64,000 nt of DNA from Bacteroidaceae bacterium. GTDB taxonomy: Bacteria; Bacteroidota; Bacteroidia; Bacteroidales; Bacteroidaceae. The stretch is from NCBI GenBank assembly GCA_017560125.1, contig JAFYOS010000018.1, positions 1-64,000 of the forward strand. The letters run 5' to 3'. Positions 18,395-28,260 of this stretch are shown in pieces. A program made the position numbers and the translations under genes. How positions within the stretch are numbered: the stretch's first letter is position 1; each line of letters opens with the position of its first letter. The notes beneath the pieces were generated by a model. The model made no database searches, was not told the origin of the DNA, and worked only from the letters and a program-made list of their open reading frames with translations.

Positions 18395-19090
18395 ATGGCA
18401 AAGAAGGAAGGAATAAGAAAATTGTTCGATAACATAGCACCCGACTACGACAAATTGAATCACATACTTTCGTTGAACATAGACAAAGGATGGAGAAAAA
18501 AGGCGGTACGCGAAATTGTAGATGTCGATACCCCACTGTCGGTTCTTGATGTTGCATGCGGAACAGGCGATTTCACCATCGAGATTGCACAAAAGGCTGC
18601 CATTGGCAGCAAGGTCCTGGGCATCGACCTGTCGGAGGGAATGATGAAGATAGGACGCGAAAAAATTGCTGCGTCGGGCGTACAGGCCGAAATGGAACAG
18701 GGCGACTGTGAGGCGCTCACCTACGACGACGCTACATTCGACCGAATATCGGTGGGATTCGGAGTGCGCAATTTCGAGCACCTTTCCATTGGATTGAAAG
18801 AGATGTGCCGCGTGTTGAAAAAGAGCGGCAAACTGGTGATTCTGGAGCTGTCGGTACCGTCGAACTCATTTATACGCGCATGCTATAAATTGTATTTCCT
18901 GAAAATACTTCCCGCCATTGGTGGATGGGTATCGGGCGACAGATCGGCCTATGAATACCTACCCCAGTCGGTGTTACGCTTCCCTGCACCCGACAAATTT
19001 ATGGAAATGATGCGCGAGGCGGGATTCAAGAACGTAACCCACAAGGCACTCACATTCGGAATATGCCGCATGTACATAGGAACAAAATAG
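18395..19090 (+). CDS. menG: Demethylmenaquinone methyltransferase (UbiE/MenG family)
   Basis: This SAM-dependent enzyme makes the last methylation of menaquinone. The 231-residue product has the N-terminal IAPDYDKLNHILSLNIDKGWR block, SAM-binding motif I VLDVACGTGDFT (around residue 50), and the UbiE signatures FGVRNFEHLS and RVLKKSGKLVILELSVP. Because the next gene is menA and Bacteroidetes use menaquinone rather than ubiquinone, the menaquinone role is favoured. The gene is separated from menA by a single base, so the two are almost certainly co-translated. Confidence 0.95.
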   Translation: MAKKEGIRKLFDNIAPDYDKLNHILSLNIDKGWRKKAVREIVDVDTPLSVLDVACGTGDFTIEIAQKAAIGSKVLGIDLSEGMMKIGREKIAASGVQAEMEQGDCEALTYDDATFDRISVGFGVRNFEHLSIGLKEMCRVLKKSGKLVILELSVPSNSFIRACYKLYFLKILPAIGGWVSGDRSAYEYLPQSVLRFPAPDKFMEMMREAGFKNVTHKALTFGICRMYIGTK

Positions 19091-19091
19091 T

Positions 19092-19967
19092 ATGGGCAAA
19101 AAATGGATAGAGGCCATGCGCCCCAGGACACTTCCGGTGAGTCTGGCAGGTGTAATAGCCGGTACGGCGTGTGCAATATTGGAGGGGGGATTTTCCATCA
19201 TCCCGGCCGCGTTGTGCATGCTTTTTGCCATGCTTGCACAGATTGCATCGAATTTCGGAAATGAATATTTCGATTACAAAAATGGGGTTGACCGCAAAGG
19301 ACGCGAGGGATTTCGCCGCGGAGTAACCGAAGGCGATATAAGCCCCGATGCTATGAAATATGCCACATTCGGCACGCTTGCCCTTGCCGCCGTGGTGGGC
19401 TGCACAATGCTCATATATGCCGACTGGTGGATTATCCCCATAGGCATTGCAATAGGCCTTTTTGCCCTTGCATACAGCGCGGGCCCCTACCCCTTGTCGC
19501 ATCACGGGCTCGGCGACGTGGCTGTGACCATATTTTTCGGAATAGTGCCTGTTACGCTCACATGCTATCTTCAGCAAGGCGATTGGACGGGCATAACGAC
19601 ATCGCTCCCGGTATCGGCAGCCATAGGACTACTTGCAACCAACGTGTTGATAGTAAACAACTACCGCGACATGGAGGACGACAAGGTTGTAGGCAAAAAT
19701 ACCACAGTGGTAATCTTCGGACGCAAAGCGATGGGATGGTGCTACCTGCTGTCGGGAGTGGTTGCCATGCTTCTCATGTGTGGCGTGTGGGCAAAACTGC
19801 CGCTATACTCACTGGCAGCACCCCTACTCTACTTGGTGATGCATGTCGCCACATGGCGCAAAATAACAGCCACCAGAGGCGCTGCACTCAACCCACTACT
19901 GGGCGAAACAGCAAGAAATCTTCTTATATTCACGCTCCTATTCCTGGGCGCGGCAATTATCGCTTAG
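19092..19967 (+). CDS. menA: 1,4-dihydroxy-2-naphthoate polyprenyltransferase
   Basis: MenA is a membrane UbiA-family enzyme that attaches the polyprenyl tail to dihydroxynaphthoate, giving demethylmenaquinone for MenG. The 291-residue product has about eight to nine membrane helices. The first Asp-rich metal motif is in NEYFDYKNGVDRKG (around residues 57-70) and the second in NNYRDMEDDK (around residues 193-202). Its 3' end overlaps the convergent symporter gene by 11 bp. Together with the polyprenyl synthase at 8571 it forms the tail-assembly branch of menaquinone synthesis. Confidence 0.95.
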   Translation: MGKKWIEAMRPRTLPVSLAGVIAGTACAILEGGFSIIPAALCMLFAMLAQIASNFGNEYFDYKNGVDRKGREGFRRGVTEGDISPDAMKYATFGTLALAAVVGCTMLIYADWWIIPIGIAIGLFALAYSAGPYPLSHHGLGDVAVTIFFGIVPVTLTCYLQQGDWTGITTSLPVSAAIGLLATNVLIVNNYRDMEDDKVVGKNTTVVIFGRKAMGWCYLLSGVVAMLLMCGVWAKLPLYSLAAPLLYLVMHVATWRKITATRGAALNPLLGETARNLLIFTLLFLGAAIIA

Positions 19968-20814
19968 ATTTTCTTATCACATAGACATACAACAGCAGTA
20001 TGATATTCATCATCAAGGCGTAGATGATGGCAGGTATCGCCATTTCGCCGCTATTGAATATGAAAGGCGAGGTGGCAATAGCTATCGCCTGTGCCGCATT
20101 CTGCATACCAACCTCGATGATTATCGTGCGACGCACAGCATTGCCAAAACCTCCTGTTCGCGACAGAAGCGAGCTACAGAGCATCGATGCCAAAATAAGC
20201 ACAGTGACAGCCACACCCAAGATGGTGAAATTATCTATAATCTCGGTGGTATATTGCAAGAAAAATACAAAGGCAAGAAGCATAAGAGCAGGAAAGGCAG
20301 CCTTACCCAGTGTCTTGTTCACCTTGTCGGCCCAAACGGGGCGCAGACGGCGGAGCAAGATACCCAAAAGCATTGGAACAAGAAGCAGTACTATATTCTG
20401 CATCAACAGCTTACCAATAGGCAGATTTATTCCTACACCCGACTGTGTAGATAGGAACTGAGCAACTGCATCCATGATGAAGGGCAGTGTAAACAGTGTG
20501 ATGATGCTGCTCAGGGCAGTGAGCGTAACCGAGAGGGCCACATCGCCCTTTACGAGCATCGAAAACACATTCGAAGAGCTACCACCGGGACAACATGCAA
20601 CCAGCACCAAACCCATGAAATAGATGGGCGACAAATCCATCACCCATGCCACACCGAAGGCTATCAAAGGCAGCAGGACTATCTGTCCGACCATTCCGGT
20701 AAAGACGGCGCGGGGATTACGGGCAACGTCGGTAAACGATTTCTTGTTAAGCTCGGTTCCCAAAAGGAACATAAGCACCACAAGGATAGGAATTACAATA
20801 AATACAGAATTCAT
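19957..20814 (-). CDS. Bile acid:sodium symporter (BASS/ASBT) family transporter
   Basis: A 285-residue inner-membrane protein with eight to nine hydrophobic helices. The CCPGGSSSNVFS motif near residue 89 is the broken-helix sodium and substrate-binding signature of the BASS family, followed by the KGDVALSVTLTA segment typical of the group. Bacterial homologues carry bile acids, pantoate or other organic anions; the substrate cannot be read from sequence. On the minus strand a -7 box (plus CAAAGATA at 20841-20848) lies upstream, with no clear -33. Its end overlaps menA in convergent orientation. Confidence 0.88.
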   Translation of the reverse strand: MNSVFIVIPILVVLMFLLGTELNKKSFTDVARNPRAVFTGMVGQIVLLPLIAFGVAWVMDLSPIYFMGLVLVACCPGGSSSNVFSMLVKGDVALSVTLTALSSIITLFTLPFIMDAVAQFLSTQSGVGINLPIGKLLMQNIVLLLVPMLLGILLRRLRPVWADKVNKTLGKAAFPALMLLAFVFFLQYTTEIIDNFTILGVAVTVLILASMLCSSLLSRTGGFGNAVRRTIIIEVGMQNAAQAIAIATSPFIFNSGEMAIPAIIYALMMNIILLLYVYVIRKSKR

Positions 20815-20959
20815 AGTTGTTTGTTATTTTATTTGTGGTGCAAAGATAGTGTATTCCTGCAAAACAGCACACCATAAAACAATAGTATTGGAGAGGCACA
20901 ATAAAAACATTGTACTCCCGTAGCGCCATCAAACAAAATAAAGAAATTTATGTTTTATA

Positions 20960-20990
20960 TTGTATAATTAAATATAATTCACTAACTTGC
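20960..20990 (+). promoter_or_regulatory. Possible promoter for the START-like gene
   Basis: TTG at 20960-20962 and TAACTTGC at 20983-20990 are 20 nt apart. The -7 box is imperfect (one T short of TAnnTTTG), so the call is tentative. Confidence 0.4.
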
Positions 20991-21016
20991 GACAATTAAC
21001 AAGAAAAGCCCGAAGG

Positions 21017-21400
21017 ATGATGAACAAAGAAAAAATTCACATCGAGTACCAGATGAAGGGTAGTGCCAACATGATTTGGCGTGTAATTGGAACCCCTCAA
21101 GGTCTCTCTACATGGTTTGCCGACCGCGTTGAAACAACAGGTAAGACATACGATTTCTACTGGGGAAAAAACGAATCGCGAAGAGCCACTCTTGTAGCTC
21201 AACGAATGGGTGTCTATGTGCGCTTCAAATGGGAAGACGAAGACCAGCACTGCTACTTCGAAATGCGAATTACGTACAACGAAATGGTCATGCAGCATGC
21301 TTTGGAGATAACCGATTTTGCTGATGTGGATGAAATTGACGACACAAAAGAGCTCTGGAATTCACAAATAGAACAGCTGCGCCGTACCACAGGAATGTAA
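21017..21400 (+). CDS. START-like (SRPBCC/AHSA1-related) domain protein
   Basis: A 127-residue cytoplasmic protein that I recognise as the Bacteroidetes START-like family. It begins MMNKEKIHIEYQMKG, has the helix-grip pattern with GLSTWFADRVETTGKTYDF and FYWGKNESRRA, and ends ELWNSQIEQLRRTTG. These small beta-barrel proteins often bind hydrophobic ligands, but no function is known for this subgroup. Start codons at 21017 or 21020 are both possible; GAAGG lies 3 nt before the first. It is single, between divergent and downstream promoters. Confidence 0.8.
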   Translation: MMNKEKIHIEYQMKGSANMIWRVIGTPQGLSTWFADRVETTGKTYDFYWGKNESRRATLVAQRMGVYVRFKWEDEDQHCYFEMRITYNEMVMQHALEITDFADVDEIDDTKELWNSQIEQLRRTTGM

Positions 21401-21465
21401 AATCCGCCGACAAACAGAAAAAAACGGCTTGTATGAAATATTTTTAAGCACTTTCCGATAAGTTG

Positions 21466-21498
21466 TTTGAGAATATTCGCGCTTTTATGCTAACTTTG
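21466..21498 (+). promoter_or_regulatory. Promoter for the LptF/LptG-ribBA-aminotransferase run
   Basis: TTTG (21466-21469) and TAACTTTG (21491-21498) are 21 nt apart, a strong Bacteroidetes promoter. It implies a leader of about 70 nt before the ATG at 21575. Confidence 0.75.
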
Positions 21499-21574
21499 CA
21501 GAAATATGGCAGAGTGTGCGCATAATATTATTATGCACACAAAACAAAAAAACAAGACAAGAGCATAAAAAGCT

Positions 21575-23494
21575 ATGAAATTTCCTAATATGCATATAAA
21601 GAAACTCGACCTCTTTATCATAAAGAGCTTCCTGTTGCTGTTTGTGGCAACATTCTTTATATGCACATTTATTTTTATAATGCAGTTCCTGTGGCGATGG
21701 GTCGATGAATTTGTCGGCAAAGGACTCGATATATGGGTGATGGCGCAGTTCTTCTACCTTGGTTCGCTTACCATGGTGGGACAATCGCTGCCGCTTGCCA
21801 TACTGCTGGCAGCCCTGATGACATTCGGTAACTTCGGCGAGAGGCTCGAACTGCTCTCGATGAAAGCGGCAGGCATCCCCCTGTTACGCATCATGGCACC
21901 GCTTGTGGTGGTATGTGCCATCCTTGGCTGCGTGTCGTTCTATTTCCAGAATGTAGTGGGCCCGAAAGCACAGGTGAAACTATACACCGTGCTCTATTCA
22001 ATCAAGCAGACCTCGCCCGAGGTGGAAATCCCCGAAGGTGTCTTCTATGACCAGATAGACGGTTACAATCTGTTCGTAAAAAAGAAAAACAAAGAGACCG
22101 GTATGTTGTATCGAGTGATGATATACGACATGACACAGGGCTTCGAGAATGCAAACATCATTGTATCCGATTCGGGAAAAATAGAAACCACAGCCGACCA
22201 ACAACACCTGCTACTCAAGCTCTATCATGGCGAGCGATTTGCCAACGCCACCGAGCTGAAAGAGAGCGCCAACAAGAAAAACATCCCCTACACACGCGAA
22301 ACATTCCGCGAAAAAACCATTGTGATAGATTTTGGCGGTGGCTTCGACATGAAGGATGGTTCATTCCTGAAAAAGCAAGCTGCCAGCAAAAACATGATAG
22401 AGCTGAACCAGTCTATCGACTCGCTCACACACTACAACGACAGTATAGGACGCAACAACTGGAAATCGGCAATGCGTAATGCCTATCCGCAAAAGCTGGA
22501 AATGACCAAAGAGGACTCAATCTCGCAAGAGAAAGAGAACATCTATGCCATAAACGCCGACAGCATATATAAAACCTCGTCCAAAGTAACCAAACTGCGT
22601 GTAAAGAAAGCTGCGCTCAACAAGGTAGAGCAGCTGATGACCGACTTCGAGATAAAGAAGAACATCATGCGCTCCTTGGATAAAGACCTGAACAAGCACT
22701 ATATATCATGGTGGCAGAAGATAACGCTCTCGCTATCGTGCATAATATTCTTCTTCATTGGAGCACCCTTGGGAGCTATTGTGAAGAAAGGAGGATTGGG
22801 CTATCCTGTGCTTATTTCTGTGGCCATATTCATCATATACTATATCTTCAACACCTCGGGCGAGAAGATGGTAAAAGAGGGAGAGTGGTACACATGGTTC
22901 GGATGCCTGGTGAGCACAATGATTCTTGCTCCGCTGGGAATGATATTCACATATCAATCGAACAAGGACTCCACCATATTCAATATGGATGCCTATAAAG
23001 CGTTCTTCCGCAAAATATTGGGCCTGCGCGAGTCGCGCAATGTAATCCTGAAGGAGGTGATAATCGAAGACCCCGATTATCGTCACGACGAAAAGGTATT
23101 GGAGGAGATTTCCAACGAGTGCAAGCTACTCTCGTCGCAATACAGGGCAAACAGAATACCCAACCCCGTGGAATACTTCTTTGGCGAGAAAGAGGCTATA
23201 GCTATTGAGTCGCTCAACGACAAGCTCGAAGCCCTGATCGAAGAGATGGGAAACAGCAAGAACCGCAAGGTGATACAGCTGCTCAACGAATTCCCAGTGA
23301 TGATGGTAAGTGAATTGCACTCGCCGTTCAACAGACGTTGGCTCAATGTATTATCGATAATCATATTCCCGATAGGAATATTGCTGTACCTGCGTACATG
23401 CAAATTCCACAGGCAGATTTCGCGTGACCTGATAAAGATTAGAAACAATGCACGCGTACTTATCGAAAGAATGAAAAAAGAAAAACTATTATAA
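21575..23494 (+). CDS. LptF/LptG-family lipopolysaccharide export permease
   Basis: This is a YjgP/YjgQ-family inner-membrane protein; with LptB2 it extracts lipopolysaccharide and passes it to the Lpt bridge. The 639-residue product has an N-terminal membrane part ([18 protein letters not shown], then [22 protein letters not shown] with the coupling-helix region), a long periplasmic beta-jellyroll domain (about residues 130-300), more helices around 380-470, and a long Bacteroidetes-type C-terminal extension ending with one further helix. It is larger than E. coli LptF/LptG (about 360), as expected for this phylum. ribBA follows 22 nt later. An alternative start at 21590 cannot be excluded. 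Confidence 0.88.
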   Translation: MKFPNMHIKKLDLFIIKSFLLLFVATFFICTFIFIMQFLWRWVDEFVGKGLDIWVMAQFFYLGSLTMVGQSLPLAILLAALMTFGNFGERLELLSMKAAGIPLLRIMAPLVVVCAILGCVSFYFQNVVGPKAQVKLYTVLYSIKQTSPEVEIPEGVFYDQIDGYNLFVKKKNKETGMLYRVMIYDMTQGFENANIIVSDSGKIETTADQQHLLLKLYHGERFANATELKESANKKNIPYTRETFREKTIVIDFGGGFDMKDGSFLKKQAASKNMIELNQSIDSLTHYNDSIGRNNWKSAMRNAYPQKLEMTKEDSISQEKENIYAINADSIYKTSSKVTKLRVKKAALNKVEQLMTDFEIKKNIMRSLDKDLNKHYISWWQKITLSLSCIIFFFIGAPLGAIVKKGGLGYPVLISVAIFIIYYIFNTSGEKMVKEGEWYTWFGCLVSTMILAPLGMIFTYQSNKDSTIFNMDAYKAFFRKILGLRESRNVILKEVIIEDPDYRHDEKVLEEISNECKLLSSQYRANRIPNPVEYFFGEKEAIAIESLNDKLEALIEEMGNSKNRKVIQLLNEFPVMMVSELHSPFNRRWLNVLSIIIFPIGILLYLRTCKFHRQISRDLIKIRNNARVLIERMKKEKLL

Positions 23495-23516
23495 AACACC
23501 TTACCAAAGAACAGAT

Positions 23517-24734
23517 ATGGAAGATGTAAAATTAAGTTCAATAGAGGAGGCTATCGAAGATTTTCGCGAAGGCAAATTTGTGATTGTAGTCGATGACGAA
23601 GACCGCGAGAACGAAGGTGACTTCATTATCGCAGCCGAAAAAATCACACCCGAAAAGGTCAATTTCATGCTGAAACATGGACGTGGAGTCTTGTGTGCCC
23701 CCATAACAATGTCGCGTTGCAAGGAGCTGGAACTGGCACCCCAGGTGAACGACAATACAAGCTTGCTTGGCACACCTTTCACCGTGACAGTAGATAAAAT
23801 AGATGGATGCAGCACAGGTGTATCGGCAGCCGACAGAGCAGCCACCATACAGGCGCTTGCCGACCCCGAAAGCAAACCCACTACATTTGCACGCCCCGGT
23901 CACATCAACCCGCTCTATGCACAGGACAAGGGAGTGCTTCGTCGTGCAGGACACACCGAAGCAAGTATCGACCTTGCACGTCTTGCAGGCCTGCAGCCCG
24001 CTGCCGCCCTCATAGAGATAATGAACGAGGATGGAACAATGGCGCGCATGCCCGAGCTCAAGAAACTCGCTGCGGAATTCGGAATGAAAATAATATCCAT
24101 CAGCGACCTCATCAAATACCGCCTGAAACAGGAATCGCTCGTAGAAGAGGGCGAGGAGGTAGATATGCCCACCAAATATGGCCACTTCAAGCTGATCCCC
24201 TTCATGCAGAAATCGACCGGTTTGGAGCACGTAGCTCTCATCAAGGGCGAGTGGGAAGAGGATGAGCCCATTTTGGTCAGAGTACATTCATCGTGCATGA
24301 CAGGCGACATCTTCGCATCACAGCGTTGCGACTGCGGCGCACAACTGCACAAAGCAATGGAGCAGATAGATAAGAATGGTAAGGGTGTCATTGTATATCT
24401 GAACCAGGAGGGACGTGGCATTGGTCTCATGAATAAAATGAAGGCCTACAAATTGCAGGAAGAGGGTATGGACACCGTGGATGCAAACCTCTGTCTGGGC
24501 TTCAAAGCCGACGAAAGAGATTACGGTGTAGGTGCCGAAATCCTGCGTAAGGTTGGAGTACACAAAATGCGTCTGATGACAAACAACCCCGTCAAGCGCA
24601 TTGGCCTCGAAAGCTATGGCCTGGAGATTGTAGAGATTGTAGGATGCGAAATAGAACCCAATAATTTCAATTCAAAATATCTCCACACCAAGGCCGAGAG
24701 AATGGGACACACACTTCATTTCGATAAAAAATAA
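23517..24734 (+). CDS. ribBA: Bifunctional 3,4-dihydroxy-2-butanone-4-phosphate synthase / GTP cyclohydrolase II
   Basis: RibBA supplies both starting branches of riboflavin synthesis, from ribulose-5-phosphate and from GTP. The 405-residue product has an N-terminal RibB domain ([12 protein letters not shown] near residue 25; [14 protein letters not shown] near residue 145) and a C-terminal RibA domain with the zinc-binding [17 protein letters not shown] cysteines and [10 protein letters not shown]. The length fits the fused family. No FMN riboswitch fits in the 22-nt gap before the gene, so it is probably read from the promoter at 21466. Confidence 0.96.
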   Translation: MEDVKLSSIEEAIEDFREGKFVIVVDDEDRENEGDFIIAAEKITPEKVNFMLKHGRGVLCAPITMSRCKELELAPQVNDNTSLLGTPFTVTVDKIDGCSTGVSAADRAATIQALADPESKPTTFARPGHINPLYAQDKGVLRRAGHTEASIDLARLAGLQPAAALIEIMNEDGTMARMPELKKLAAEFGMKIISISDLIKYRLKQESLVEEGEEVDMPTKYGHFKLIPFMQKSTGLEHVALIKGEWEEDEPILVRVHSSCMTGDIFASQRCDCGAQLHKAMEQIDKNGKGVIVYLNQEGRGIGLMNKMKAYKLQEEGMDTVDANLCLGFKADERDYGVGAEILRKVGVHKMRLMTNNPVKRIGLESYGLEIVEIVGCEIEPNNFNSKYLHTKAERMGHTLHFDKK

Positions 24735-24746
24735 AATAATATAACT

Positions 24747-25940
24747 ATGAATCAATTAGCAGACCGTTTAAACAGATTATCGCCTTCGGCAACATTGGCG
24801 ATGTCTCAGAAAAGCCAGGAGCTCAAAGCTCAGGGCGTAGATGTTATCAATATGAGTGTGGGTGAGCCCGATTTCAACACACCCGATGCCATCAAAGAGG
24901 CTGCCATCAAGGCGGTAAACGATAACTTCTCGAGATATTCACCCGTTCCCGGTTACCCTGCATTGCGCAACGCCATTGTAGAAAAGCTCAAAAAAGAGAA
25001 CGGACTCGAATATACAGCAGCACAAATTTCGGTATCAAACGGTGCAAAGCAGTCGGTGTGCAACACCATCATGGCACTTGTAAACCCCGGCGACGAAGTA
25101 ATCGTTCCCGCACCTTACTGGGTAAGCTATCCCGAAATGGTGAAACTTGCCGACGGTGTTCCCGTAACCATCTACGCTGGAATTGAGCAGAATTTCAAGA
25201 TAACAGGTGCACAGCTCGAGGCTGCCATCACTCCCAAAACAAAAATGATTATCCTGTGCTCACCCTCAAACCCCACAGGTTCGGTATATAGCAAGGAGGA
25301 ACTTAAAGAGCTCGCCGACGTATTGGCAAAATATCCCAATATCTTCATTGTAGCCGACGAAATTTACGAGCACATCAACTACATAGGCAAGCACGAGAGC
25401 ATTGCACAGTTCGAGAATGTACGCGAGCGCGTAATCATCGTTAACGGTGTTTCAAAGGCCTATGCAATGACAGGATGGCGCATTGGTTTCATCGCTGCTG
25501 CCGAGTGGATTGTGAAGGGATGTAACAAGCTCCAGGGACAATACACCAGCGGCCCCTGCTCAGTATCGCAGATGGCATCGGTAGAGGCTTACGTGGGCTC
25601 ACAGCAGCCTGTAGCCGACATGCAGAAGGCATTCCAGCGCCGTCGCGACCTCATCGTGAAGCTCGCCAAGGAGATTCCCGGACTCGAGGTAAACGTGCCC
25701 GAGGGTGCATTCTACCTGTTCCCTAAATGTAGCTCGTTCTATGGAAAAAGCTACAACGGCCAGACTATAAACAACTCTGACGACCTTGCAATGTATCTGC
25801 TTACAGAGGCACACGTAGCAACCGTGGGTGGTACATCGTTCGGCGCTCCAGACTGCTTCAGAATGAGCTACGCAACAAGCGACGAAAACATCATCGAGGC
25901 TATAAAGAGAATAAAAGAGGCGCTTGCAAAGCTTCAGTAA
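24747..25940 (+). CDS. Pyridoxal-phosphate aminotransferase, class I (aspartate aminotransferase-like)
   Basis: A fold-type I aminotransferase of 397 residues, most like the Ib aspartate (or aspartate/prephenate) aminotransferases. Signatures are SVGEPDFNTPDAI near the N-terminus, the cofactor phosphate-binding SNGAKQSV, the SNPTGSVYS loop with its Asn, and the PLP-lysine motif GVSKAYAMTGWRIGF (Lys237). The C-terminal Arg for the substrate carboxylate is in CFRMSYA. It transfers amino groups between aspartate and 2-oxoglutarate, or related acids. It lies 12 nt after ribBA and ends at a strong terminator, the last gene before the proposed origin. Confidence 0.9.
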   Translation: MNQLADRLNRLSPSATLAMSQKSQELKAQGVDVINMSVGEPDFNTPDAIKEAAIKAVNDNFSRYSPVPGYPALRNAIVEKLKKENGLEYTAAQISVSNGAKQSVCNTIMALVNPGDEVIVPAPYWVSYPEMVKLADGVPVTIYAGIEQNFKITGAQLEAAITPKTKMIILCSPSNPTGSVYSKEELKELADVLAKYPNIFIVADEIYEHINYIGKHESIAQFENVRERVIIVNGVSKAYAMTGWRIGFIAAAEWIVKGCNKLQGQYTSGPCSVSQMASVEAYVGSQQPVADMQKAFQRRRDLIVKLAKEIPGLEVNVPEGAFYLFPKCSSFYGKSYNGQTINNSDDLAMYLLTEAHVATVGGTSFGAPDCFRMSYATSDENIIEAIKRIKEALAKLQ

Positions 25941-25965
25941 CAGGAATCACATCCTAATACAATAC

Positions 25966-26001
25966 AAAATCCTGTACGATATGTCGTACAGGATTTTTTT
26001 T
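25966..26001 (+). terminator. Intrinsic terminator after the aminotransferase gene
   Basis: A perfect 14-bp stem (AAAATCCTGTACGA / TCGTACAGGATTTT) with a 4-nt loop is followed by a run of T. It closes the LptF/G-ribBA-aminotransferase transcript and shields the AT-rich region beyond. Confidence 0.9.
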
Positions 26002-26888
26002 ATCTATAAAATGGCAAAACGAAGTATTTGTAAATACCTACTTCGATAGCATAACAATTTAAGGATAGATTTTGTTCACGGAAAAGCACATTTTTTTTGA
26101 AAAAAAGATAATCAACTGTTATTGTCACCACGCAAAAATTACATTGCAAAAATAATGCACATTATTGAAAACCTGTTAATAGCAAAATGTAATGTATTCG
26201 TTGTACACAGATTAAGCTATTAAAAATGTTTTTCACAGGCTGTTAACAACAGCGAAAAAATCACTAAAAACTACAATATGCACACGAACCGAGCAACCAA
26301 TATAAACCATTTTGTTGATAACCGTTAAAAAAGTATTAAAAAGCGTTTGATAACGTACTGAAAACTCGGAATAAAAAAATGGTAATTATATTTTGATAAA
26401 AAGGATTCATGTCATATACAGGATCCACATCCAAAAATGCAAATTGATAACCCGTTTTTTTTACATGAACTTGTCATGGGGTTTTTAACAGAAATCAACC
26501 ATGTTAAAAGCACCAATTTATCAATATGCAAGATTATAAACAATGTGTTGATAAAATATATAATGCGTTGTAATATACAATTATAGGACTATAATAACGT
26601 GTGGAAAAACATGGCGCAAATATTGATAAGATAAATTCAAATTTTAGGCCTATGGAATTATCAATATTATCAACAGCTATTATTCTTATATTTTTCCTTT
26701 TTATATTTTATAAAAGAACATAATTATATAAAAACAAGTTTATAACTGATAACATGGATAAAGGTAGTGGGGGAGTGTGCTACCGCTTGTAACAAGTTTT
26801 ATAAAAAATACTAAAATATTTCTGCATAATAAATTAAATTATCTATATTTATAGCCAAATTAGGGGACCCCCGCAAAATAGGATAATT
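26002..26888. other. Candidate chromosomal replication origin (oriC)
   Basis: Gene-free AT-rich stretch of about 890 bp. Exact TTATCAACA boxes (DnaA-box-like, one base from TTATCCACA) occur at 26667-26675 and, on the other strand, at 26313-26321 and 26546-26554. Near matches include 26229-26237, 26391-26399, 26442-26450, 26518-26526, 26600-26608, 26621-26629, 26658-26666 and 26753-26761. A run of nearly pure A/T at about 26,680-26,750 could be the unwinding element. GCTGTT/AACAGC forms a small hairpin at 26239-26253, and GGTAG/CTACC flanks a G-rich core at 26763-26784. GGGGACCCC occurs 17 nt before the next gene. Plus-strand composition changes here from A-rich to T- and G-rich. dnaA itself is not in the window. 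Confidence 0.65.
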
Positions 26889-28232
26889 ATGAATTTGAAA
26901 TCGATTTTAGGATTACTGTTTATGGGCGTTACAGCCTTTTCGGGCACATATGCCCAGTCGGATACCATTCTACTCAAAGGCAATGGATATATAACAACGC
27001 CGGATGCCGAATCAACCATTCTGAAGCGTGAGAGAATGCAGCGCCCTCCGCGTTCGCGCCAATTGCCTGGCAGAGCTCCTGTCGCATACATTGACGAGCA
27101 CAATGGAGGTGTAGGAAACTGGCACGACAAAAATAATATAATAAGTACATATTTTCATGTAGAGAAGCCAGGCGAAATGGAACTGAAAATGGAGGCGTAC
27201 GGTCATTCTACAATCACGGTCACCTGCTTGGGCAAGACCAAAAACATAAAGCTCAACAGCGACAAGCCCGCCATCTACAAGATAGGCAAGTTCAAAATAA
27301 AGGATGCCGGTCATGTAAAGGTGGATATACAGGGAAAAAAATGTAACAGCGACGCGGGCTTCGGAAATGTGCTCAGCCTTATTGTAAATGGCAATTTGGG
27401 CGAGCTCGCATACATTCGCAAGGATTATCACCCCCATTTTGGACGTCGAGGCCCTTCGGTGCACCTCAATTACCGCCTTCCCAAGGAGAACACCTACGAA
27501 TGGTTCTACAACGAGGTGACCGTTCCTGCCGACTACGACCGCGTGAGCAGCTACTACATGGCTTGTGGTTTCGGTGAGGGGTATTTCGGATTCCAAAACA
27601 ATTCGCCCGAGCGCCGCAAAGTGCTCTTCTCGGTGTGGAGCCCCTATGTAACCGACAACGCCAAGGAGATTCCCGATTCATTGCGCATAAAACTGCTGAA
27701 GAAGGGCGAAACGGTGAATGTGCAGGATTTTGGTGGCGAGGGTTCCGGAGGACAGAGCTTTATGCCCTATGACTGGCAGCCCGGAAAGACATACAAATTC
27801 TTGATGCGTGTGCGTCCCGATGGAAACGGCAGTACGGTCTATACAGCCTATTTCTGCGATGAAACCGACGGAAAATGGCGACTGATGGCAAGCTTCCTGC
27901 GTCCCAAGACCGATACATGGTACACCAATCCCCACTCATTTCTCGAGAACTACAACCCCCTGATGGGATACAGAACACGTCGCGCATGCTACAACAACCA
28001 GTGGGCGTGTACAAAAGAGGGCGAGTGGATACCTGTAACCGAAGCGGTCTTCACACACTGCGACACAGGTAAGAATGGCAAGCGTCTCGACTACACCGGT
28101 GGAGCCGACGAAAACGGTTTCTACCTGATGATGGGCGGATTCTTCGATGGCTACACAAAGGGTTACACACGTTTCACCCGTAAAAACGGCATAGGCGAAA
28201 AACCCAATATAAATTTCAATACATTAGAATAA
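26889..28232 (+). CDS. Exported DUF3472 (with DUF5077-like N-terminus) protein
   Basis: A 447-residue protein with a signal peptide ending ...SGTYAQ (about residue 23). The N-terminal third is a beta-sandwich resembling DUF5077, and the rest (from about NYRLPKENTYEWFYNEVTVP) matches what I know as DUF3472, a domain found in exported Bacteroidetes proteins near glycan-degrading enzymes. Aromatic-rich motifs such as GFGEGYFGFQNNSPERRKVLFSVWSP suggest carbohydrate binding; no catalytic site is recognisable. It lies 28 nt before an M60 peptidase gene and probably shares its transcript. There is no sorting tail, so the protein is probably periplasmic. Confidence 0.78.
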   Translation: MNLKSILGLLFMGVTAFSGTYAQSDTILLKGNGYITTPDAESTILKRERMQRPPRSRQLPGRAPVAYIDEHNGGVGNWHDKNNIISTYFHVEKPGEMELKMEAYGHSTITVTCLGKTKNIKLNSDKPAIYKIGKFKIKDAGHVKVDIQGKKCNSDAGFGNVLSLIVNGNLGELAYIRKDYHPHFGRRGPSVHLNYRLPKENTYEWFYNEVTVPADYDRVSSYYMACGFGEGYFGFQNNSPERRKVLFSVWSPYVTDNAKEIPDSLRIKLLKKGETVNVQDFGGEGSGGQSFMPYDWQPGKTYKFLMRVRPDGNGSTVYTAYFCDETDGKWRLMASFLRPKTDTWYTNPHSFLENYNPLMGYRTRRACYNNQWACTKEGEWIPVTEAVFTHCDTGKNGKRLDYTGGADENGFYLMMGGFFDGYTKGYTRFTRKNGIGEKPNINFNTLE

Positions 28233-28260
28233 ACCATTATTAACCAATTAAATTAACGCC

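Noticed and set aside
26002-26888. Reading the AT-rich region as the replication terminus
   Set aside because: Gene orientations would fit a terminus, but the A-to-T and C-to-G change on the plus strand, the TTATCAACA boxes and the nearby parS-like site favour an origin. No dif-like site was recognised. A whole-genome skew is needed to settle it.
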